From JBFXJF01 sp050175155 (lineage in GTDB: Bacteria > Bacillota > Bacilli > Tepidibacillales > Tepidibacillaceae), in the NCBI GenBank assembly GCA_050175155.1, contig JBFXJF010000007.1, positions 1 to 64,000 of the forward strand: DNA of 64,000 bases, in the 5' to 3' direction. A model generated the notes under the pieces. It did no database searches. It worked only from the letters and a program-made list of their open reading frames with translations, and was not told the DNA's origin. This document shows, in pieces, positions 58,772-64,000 of the stretch. The position numbers were made by a program, and so were the translations under genes. Numbering within the stretch: the first letter of the stretch is position 1; every line of letters begins with the position of its first letter.

Positions 58772-60304
58772 ATGTCTAAAACTGGTGGACGTCTACAGTA
58801 TATTTTTACCTCAACTAAAGGGTTAATGTTGCTAGCAATTTCTCTTGTTTCTTTGGTTGCTGCAGTATGGGGTACTTTATCTGGACCAATGGTTGAGTGG
58901 GGAATTAGAGATATTACTGTAGATTTGTTAAACATGGATTTGGTTCAGATCGAACGTGAAGGACGTTTAGTAATGCTTTATCACACGATTGCTATGGCAG
59001 TAATGGCTACAATCGTGTACATGATTACTGCTCTTGTACCTATGGAGAAGCTTTATCAAGCATGGGCAAATGCTCTTGTAACTGTAGGTTATTTGACAGC
59101 ATTGATTAGTGGATTAGGATTTGCTTATTTTGGTCATGATTATACTTTACATGGTATATATCTGTTAGGAATATCTTTGGTATTCTTTGCTGGTGTAATT
59201 CTTGCTGTGGCAGTATGGCCTTGGAATAAAAATTATTATATTGATCCTAATAGTAAATATGCGCATAGTAAAAAAGGATTTAGCGTTGAACGTCTTGCAT
59301 TCTTTACAGCAATAGTTGCAACATTAGGTTCAGCTATGTTAGGTGCTTGGGCTGGTTCTCACTTTGGCGTAGGATTTGAAGCGTTTTTAGGTGAAGATAC
59401 TGTTCGTGAACCACACAAAATTTCTTATGATTTAGCTATTATAGGTCACTTGCATATCATGTTGGCATTAATGGGTATTGCAACAACTTTAATTATGGGT
59501 CGTTGGTTAGACTTTAAAGGTATATGGCATAAAATTGGTATGCCTTCAATGGTACTTGGTACTATAACTTTATCTTTAGGTGCTTGGGCGGTTGTACCTT
59601 ATGAGGAGATAGCGCACTGGATTATTTATGTAGGTGCTGTATTCTCAATGTCAGGTGGATTGTTCCTAGTTATTTATGGTTTACCACATATCACTAAAGA
59701 ACGTTTAAAAGAGCAAGGTATTGAAGGAAAAGCAGGTTTCTGGTTAACTTTAAAAGCTCTTTTCCATGATCCACTGAAATTCGGTGTTCAATGGCAAATG
59801 ATATTTATGAACTTTACAACAAGCTTTGTTGGAATATTCATGGCAATCAAATTAGAGGATATCTTCCGTGCTGAACTTTGGAATCATCGTGAAGAGAGAA
59901 TCGAGTTAGCTGGTCACTGGCATATTCTTTCAGCTATCACTGCAATAATGATTTTATTCTTCTTCGCGGACAGAATGGGATTAAAAGGAAAAGCGCGTCA
60001 ATTGTTTGGATGGGTAATTCTTATTGGTTCAGACTTAGCTTTTGCTGCAATAACAATATTCGAGATGAAGAGATTATTTGTTAGTGAATATGCTCAGCAG
60101 ACAATTGTTAATAACTTAATGCTATTAGCAGATATTGGACTAGCTGGAGTTTTAGTATTCTTAGCTGGATTCCTAGTATGGAGAATAATTGATTTATTAA
60201 AACCAAACGGAATGTGGACTAAAGATCTTAAACAAACAGATTTTCTTGCAAATGATACTTCAGAAACAGTGAAGAAATCATCTGATAAGGAGGTGTCAGT
60301 ATGA
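58772..60304 (+). CDS. 12-TM heme-copper-oxidase-subunit-I-like protein (copy A)
   Basis: A 510-residue protein with twelve predicted helices, the number in oxidase subunit I. Histidines sit at family-like places: His71 in GRLVMLYHTIAM (TM2, low-spin heme position), His226 and His228 in IGHLHIML (TM6; compare GHPEVY), His282 in AHWIIYVG (TM7 end; compare AHHMFTVG) and His382/His384 in AGHWHILS (TM10; compare HFHYVLS). The second TM7 His is Trp and the TM6 Tyr position is Met, so a normal CuB site is not complete. I infer a heme-binding membrane enzyme of or near that superfamily; this rests on motif and topology matching only. Confidence 0.7.
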   Translation: MSKTGGRLQYIFTSTKGLMLLAISLVSLVAAVWGTLSGPMVEWGIRDITVDLLNMDLVQIEREGRLVMLYHTIAMAVMATIVYMITALVPMEKLYQAWANALVTVGYLTALISGLGFAYFGHDYTLHGIYLLGISLVFFAGVILAVAVWPWNKNYYIDPNSKYAHSKKGFSVERLAFFTAIVATLGSAMLGAWAGSHFGVGFEAFLGEDTVREPHKISYDLAIIGHLHIMLALMGIATTLIMGRWLDFKGIWHKIGMPSMVLGTITLSLGAWAVVPYEEIAHWIIYVGAVFSMSGGLFLVIYGLPHITKERLKEQGIEGKAGFWLTLKALFHDPLKFGVQWQMIFMNFTTSFVGIFMAIKLEDIFRAELWNHREERIELAGHWHILSAITAIMILFFFADRMGLKGKARQLFGWVILIGSDLAFAAITIFEMKRLFVSEYAQQTIVNNLMLLADIGLAGVLVFLAGFLVWRIIDLLKPNGMWTKDLKQTDFLANDTSETVKKSSDKEVSV

Positions 60305-61215
60305 GAAAGACTAGTATAATTGTATCAATTCTTATAGTGACTATGCTTTTAGGTGGTTGTGGTACTTTACCTACACCTACTGATGCTATTTATGAATTTA
60401 CTTCTTCAGGTGTAGACCCTGATTCATGGGTAGTTGTTCCAGCTGGCGAATTTGTTAAAGGTCAGTTTGAGTTAGATGGGTTTGTTGAAAATGATTATGA
60501 AATAATGGTTACTGAAGTAACTAATACTCAGTATGCTAAATATTTAAGTGAAGCTTTAGCTGCTGGTACTATTAAAATCAATGAAAGTAATCAAGTGTTA
60601 GGTTTCTATCCTGGGGATGAAAATACTGGTGGTAAACATGAGTATGAAGTTCCTGCACAAGATTATGTTCATATGTCTTTAGATGATCCTGCAAGCCGTA
60701 TTAGTTATGACGGTAGTGTTTTCACTGTAAAAGAAGGATATGAAAATCATCCAGTAGCTATGGTTAGTTTCTTTGGAGCTTGGTCATATGCTGAATTTTA
60801 TGGATATCGTTTACCAACTGAAAATGAATGGGAAAAAGCTGCTCGTGGAGAAGATAATCGTGCATTTCCATGGGGAGAAGAAGTTGGACATCATTACTTG
60901 AACTACTACCATAGTGAAGACCCATTTGAAACTGTTGAAAAATATAGTGATACTTCTCCTGTAGGATTCTACAATGGTAACACTTATGGAGATTTTTACA
61001 CAGAAGACGCTGTTAGCCCTTACGGATTATATGATATGGCTGGTAACGTTGGTGAGTGGACTTTGGACAAAATTGATGGATATCACTACAGAAGAATTAG
61101 AGGCGGAAACAAGGCATTTTATGAAATTGATTCACGTGTTTGGAAATTCGATAGTGCAGATCCTAAATACGTAAGTCCAAACGTAGGTTTCCGTTGTGTG
61201 AGGGATGTTCAATAG
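60301..61215 (+). CDS. SUMF1/FGE-fold lipoprotein
   Basis: A 304-residue secreted lipoprotein: signal peptide then lipobox LGGC (Cys20). The rest is the formylglycine-generating-enzyme sulfatase fold, with VVVPAGEFVKGQF at the start, MVSFFGAWSYAEFYGYRLPTENEWEKAARG in part, SPYGLYDMAGNVGEWTLD and the GFRCV end. The paired catalytic cysteines of true FGE are not evident (one Cys in FRC), so sulfatase maturation is unlikely. The ATG overlaps the stop of the 12-TM gene by 4 bp (ATGA), so the two are translationally coupled and it probably acts as an outer-face subunit. Confidence 0.82.
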   Translation: MRKTSIIVSILIVTMLLGGCGTLPTPTDAIYEFTSSGVDPDSWVVVPAGEFVKGQFELDGFVENDYEIMVTEVTNTQYAKYLSEALAAGTIKINESNQVLGFYPGDENTGGKHEYEVPAQDYVHMSLDDPASRISYDGSVFTVKEGYENHPVAMVSFFGAWSYAEFYGYRLPTENEWEKAARGEDNRAFPWGEEVGHHYLNYYHSEDPFETVEKYSDTSPVGFYNGNTYGDFYTEDAVSPYGLYDMAGNVGEWTLDKIDGYHYRRIRGGNKAFYEIDSRVWKFDSADPKYVSPNVGFRCVRDVQ

Positions 61216-61227
61216 GAGGGGAGTTTC

Positions 61228-62124
61228 ATGACTAACCATAGTAATTCCAACATTGTTAAAGAGAAAGTGGGTTTTTTTGAACTACTGAAGGAATATTGGA
61301 CATTAATTAAATCAAAGCAAACATATCTGTTAGTTATAACGGGATGGGCTGGGTTTAGTAGTGCGAAATGTCCTGTAGTAGGCTGGGAAACTTCACTGGC
61401 GATATTAGGAAGCTTATTTTTAGCTATAAGTGGTTGTACAATATTTAATATGGTATATGATCGAGATATTGACTCGATAATGTCTAGAACTCAAAAAAGA
61501 CCATTATCAACTGGACGGATTACTGTACCAAATGCGATACTTGCGGCTAGTATTATTGCCGGTTTAGGTGTTGGTTGGGCGTTTACTATTGATGTTTTAT
61601 ATGGGTGGATAATCTTAGCAGGTTTGTTTTTAGATGCCGTCATATATACTGTAACGTTAAAGAGATATACACCTTATTCAATTATTTACGGTGGATTATC
61701 TGGTGGAATGCCTATTTTAGCTGGTAGAAGCCTTGGGTTAGGGTATATAGACGTAATTGGAGTATTATTAGCTTTAGCAATAGTGTTTTGGATACCTACT
61801 CATATAATGACATTTAGTATTAAATATGCTGATCAATATGAAAAAGCTGGTATTCCAACTTTTCCATCAGCCTATGGTGTTGATACTACAAGAAAAGTAA
61901 TTGCATGGTCAACCGTTTTAGCAAGTTTTGCTATGATTACGGTAGCCTATCTACTGGAATTACAGGGATACTATTTTATGTGTCTAGTATTATTTAGTCT
62001 AGCACTAATTAGTTTAGCAACTATTACCGTATTTAAGAAATCACTTAAGTTAAATTTTAGTTTGTTTAAAGCGGCTTCTCTATACATGTTGGGGTCTATG
62101 CTCCTATTAATATTTGCGGTATAA
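61228..62124 (+). CDS. UbiA-family prenyltransferase, heme O synthase-like
   Basis: A 298-residue membrane protein with about eight to nine helices. The first prenyl-diphosphate motif NMVYDRDIDSIMSRTQKRP matches CtaB/CyoE. YTVTLKRYTPYSIIYGG and FWIPTHIMTFSIKY, followed by YEKAGIPTFPSAYG, match further CtaB landmarks (WTPPHFW, AGxPMLPxxxG). CtaB adds a farnesyl group to heme B to give heme O, used only by heme-copper oxidases. It follows the lipoprotein by 12 bp, strengthening the reading of the 12-TM gene. A menaquinone-type UbiA enzyme is the less likely alternative. Confidence 0.82.
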   Translation: MTNHSNSNIVKEKVGFFELLKEYWTLIKSKQTYLLVITGWAGFSSAKCPVVGWETSLAILGSLFLAISGCTIFNMVYDRDIDSIMSRTQKRPLSTGRITVPNAILAASIIAGLGVGWAFTIDVLYGWIILAGLFLDAVIYTVTLKRYTPYSIIYGGLSGGMPILAGRSLGLGYIDVIGVLLALAIVFWIPTHIMTFSIKYADQYEKAGIPTFPSAYGVDTTRKVIAWSTVLASFAMITVAYLLELQGYYFMCLVLFSLALISLATITVFKKSLKLNFSLFKAASLYMLGSMLLLIFAV

Positions 62125-62128
62125 GTTC

Positions 62129-62167
62129 AAAAAAAGACAAGAGAAAAGTTCTCTTGTCTTTTTTTTG
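62129..62167 (+). terminator. Terminator of the oxidase-like operon
   Basis: AAAAAAGACAAGAGAA and TTCTCTTGTCTTTTTT form a 16-bp perfect stem with a 3-nt loop, 5 bp after the prenyltransferase stop. It separates the operon from the second 12-TM gene. Confidence 0.9.
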
Positions 62168-62309
62168 TACAAGTTATATAAATTGTTTAATCAGGAGAAA
62201 GAGAAATCTTTCTTCTGATTATATTTAAAAGAAGTATTATATTAATGAAATTATTGGTAAATAATAGAAGGGGAAAGTTTATTTTTATATTTTATAAGGA
62301 GGTTAGTTT

Positions 62310-63833
62310 ATGCATAATAAGTCGTTGGGACGCCTACACTACCTATTTTTATCGACCAAGGGGTTAATATTAATGGCAGCAGCCCTTCTTAGCTTAACAG
62401 CTGCTATTATGTCAACACTTTCTGGACCAATGGTAAGTTGGGGAGTCAGAGATATATCTGTTGACTTACTTAACATGGATATGTTGCAGGTGGAACGTGA
62501 GGGGCGTCTAATAATGCTTTATCATACAATAGCAATGACAGTAACTGCAATTATTGTTTACATGATAACTGCTATTGTACCAATGGAAAAATCTTATGCA
62601 AAATGGTCAAACGGCATAGTTACCTTGGGATATCTTATGGCACTGTTTAATGGTATTGGATTTGCATACTTTGGGCATAATTTCACCTTACACGGTTTGT
62701 ATTTATATGGACTATCGCTAATCTATTTAACTGGAACAATATTAGCGGTTGCCTTATGGCCATGGAACAAAAAATATTATTTAGAAAAAGATTCAAAGTT
62801 GTTTCATACTAAAAATGGATTTAGTTTTGAGAGATTTGCTTTCTGGGTAGTAATTATAGCAGCGTTAGTATCTGCTGCAATTGGTGCGTGGTCAGGTTCT
62901 CATTATGGCAATGGGTTTAATACTTTTTTAGCTGAGGACACAGTTCGCGAGCCTGGGAAAAGTTTATATAAATTAGCTATTATTGGTCATTTACATATTA
63001 TGTTAGCATTAATAGGTGTTTTAATAACATTAATAGTTGGACGCTGGCTTGATTTTAAAGGCATCTGGCACAAACTTGCAATTCCATCTTTAGTTTTAGG
63101 AACCTTATTTCTAACATTAGGATCAAATTCGGTAATGTTTACGGAGTCAGCACATACAATAGTTTACGTAGGGGCAATATTTTCAATGTCAGGAGGATTG
63201 TTCCTTGTTATATATGGTCTACATAAGATTACTAAGGATCGCTTAAATGAATTAAAAGCTGAAGGAAAAACAGGATTTTGGAAAACAACAAAAGCACTGC
63301 TGCATGATCCACTAAAATTTGGTGCATTGTGGCAGATGATTTTTATGAACTTCACGACAAGCTTTGTTGGGATATTTATGGCGATGAATTTGACTGATAT
63401 ATTTCGCGGTCCATTATGGAATCACCGTGAAGAGAGAATTGAACTTGTTGGTCATTGGCATATTTTAGCTACTATTATTGGAACAATGATTTTGTTTTTC
63501 TATGCTGATAGAGTCGGTCTTAAAGGAAGATCTCGTCAAGTATTTGGATGGTCAATTATAATAGGTTCTAATATGGCTTTCACTGCAATTACAATATTTG
63601 AAATGAAAAGACTATTTATAATGGAGTATACACAAGATACTCTTATAAATTCGCTTATGATTATAGCAGATTTTGGTTTAGCAACAGTTTTAGTTGCATT
63701 GGCTTCATTTATGGTTTGGAGACTTGTTGAATTAATTAAGCCAAATGGAGCTTGGAAACAGGAAGTTCTAGAGGAAAATTTTATTGTTACTGGTACACTT
63801 AAAAATGATCCGGTTAATAAGGGAATAATTTGA
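62310..63833 (+). CDS. 12-TM heme-copper-oxidase-subunit-I-like protein (copy B)
   Basis: A 507-residue paralogue of copy A; by eye well over half of residues are identical. The same histidines are kept: His72 in MLYHTIAM, His227/His229 in IGHLHIML, His282 in AHTIVYVG and His382/His384 in VGHWHILA. The position after His282 is Thr rather than Trp, so the second TM7 His is absent in both copies. It has its own AAGGAGG and stands alone after a terminator, without a lipoprotein or 8-helix partner, so it may be expressed under other conditions and share the partners of copy A. Confidence 0.7.
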   Translation: MHNKSLGRLHYLFLSTKGLILMAAALLSLTAAIMSTLSGPMVSWGVRDISVDLLNMDMLQVEREGRLIMLYHTIAMTVTAIIVYMITAIVPMEKSYAKWSNGIVTLGYLMALFNGIGFAYFGHNFTLHGLYLYGLSLIYLTGTILAVALWPWNKKYYLEKDSKLFHTKNGFSFERFAFWVVIIAALVSAAIGAWSGSHYGNGFNTFLAEDTVREPGKSLYKLAIIGHLHIMLALIGVLITLIVGRWLDFKGIWHKLAIPSLVLGTLFLTLGSNSVMFTESAHTIVYVGAIFSMSGGLFLVIYGLHKITKDRLNELKAEGKTGFWKTTKALLHDPLKFGALWQMIFMNFTTSFVGIFMAMNLTDIFRGPLWNHREERIELVGHWHILATIIGTMILFFYADRVGLKGRSRQVFGWSIIIGSNMAFTAITIFEMKRLFIMEYTQDTLINSLMIIADFGLATVLVALASFMVWRLVELIKPNGAWKQEVLEENFIVTGTLKNDPVNKGII

Positions 63834-63878
63834 TTAGGATTAAATTTAGCTATATACAAGGTTAAAACCTACAAAATG

Positions 63879-63956
63879 AAAAGAGCCCGGTAAATGAAAA
63901 TACCACTATCAACTTGATAGGGACATTTTCATTTATTGGGCTTTTTCGCATATATC
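63879..63956. terminator. Long hairpin terminator after copy B
   Basis: AAAAGAGCCCGGTAAATGAA and its near complement (TTCATTTATTGGGCTTTTT) form a stem of about 20 bp, with an internal TATCAACTTGATA stem at the tip. The remaining 44 bases of the window show nothing further. Confidence 0.85.
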
Positions 63957-64000
63957 TTACTTATCAGGTTGAACTTTCAGGTCAAATAAAAAGCTTTTAT

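Noticed and set aside
60301..61215. Reading the SUMF1-fold lipoprotein as a formylglycine-generating enzyme for sulfatases
   Set aside because: The catalytic cysteine pair is not visible and no sulfatase gene is in the window.
61228..62124. Reading the UbiA-family gene as a menaquinone or ubiquinone prenyltransferase
   Set aside because: The NxxYDRDID and AGIPTFP landmarks fit CtaB better, and the neighbour is oxidase-like; kept only as an alternative.

Overview
The window is AT-rich DNA from a low-GC Gram-positive bacterium (Bacillota), most likely an anaerobic Clostridia-type lineage. The support is the set and order of genes: a yvlC/yvlD-hprK-lgt-ppaX-yvoF block, a rapZ-yvcK-whiA-HPr block, a cggR-gap-pgk-tpiA-gpmI-eno glycolytic operon, and secG-rnr-smpB-ssrA. 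A two-gene 2-hydroxyacyl-CoA dehydratase activase system also points to an anaerobe. I cannot name the genus from sequence alone.

Layout. 0-4.4 kb: end of a PspC protein, a YvlD-like membrane protein, a Cof-type phosphatase, HPr kinase (own promoter), Lgt, a PpaX-like phosphatase and a YvoF-like acyltransferase. 4.6-6.9 kb: a cyclic-di-GMP signalling protein. 7-15 kb: the activase pair, a GH31 glucosidase and a PHP phosphatase. 15-22 kb: TPR protein, thioredoxin reductase, then rapZ-yvcK-whiA-HPr-cysK. 22-30 kb: clpP and tRNA-Arg on the minus strand, then the CggR-controlled lower glycolysis operon with a recognisable promoter and operator. 30-38.2 kb: IclR regulator, EamA transporter, aconitase, secG, rnr, smpB. 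38.2-38.9 kb: the tmRNA gene, whose T-loop is interrupted by a 280-nt group I intron. 39-45 kb: an accessory stretch with a second yvl-like cluster, a DUF2642 protein, an SDR, and a PadR regulator with a two-part permease. 45-52.5 kb: a PAS/GAF/GGDEF/HD-GYP protein, a DUF4153-like protein, a GltS-like symporter and an acyltransferase with a zinc ribbon.

52.8-63.9 kb is the most unusual region. It holds an NapH/CcoG-like membrane ferredoxin, a 56-residue membrane peptide, two pairs of uncharacterised membrane proteins, an 8-TM protein, two paralogous 12-TM proteins, a lipoprotein with an FGE-sulfatase (SUMF1) fold and a heme O synthase-like prenyltransferase. The 12-TM proteins carry histidines where heme-copper oxidase subunit I carries its heme and CuB ligands (TM2 His, TM6 His, one TM7 His, TM10 His-x-His). 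They lack the second TM7 histidine and the TM6 tyrosine. I infer a divergent heme-containing membrane oxidoreductase system with its own heme-modifying enzyme; its substrate is unknown.

At the level of non-coding DNA, a composite palindromic repeat recurs at gene ends (about 22.1, 30.2, 34.9, 43.2, 47.8 and 49.8 kb). Its outer stem shows compensatory base changes between copies. Most transcription units end in clear hairpin terminators, which are listed.
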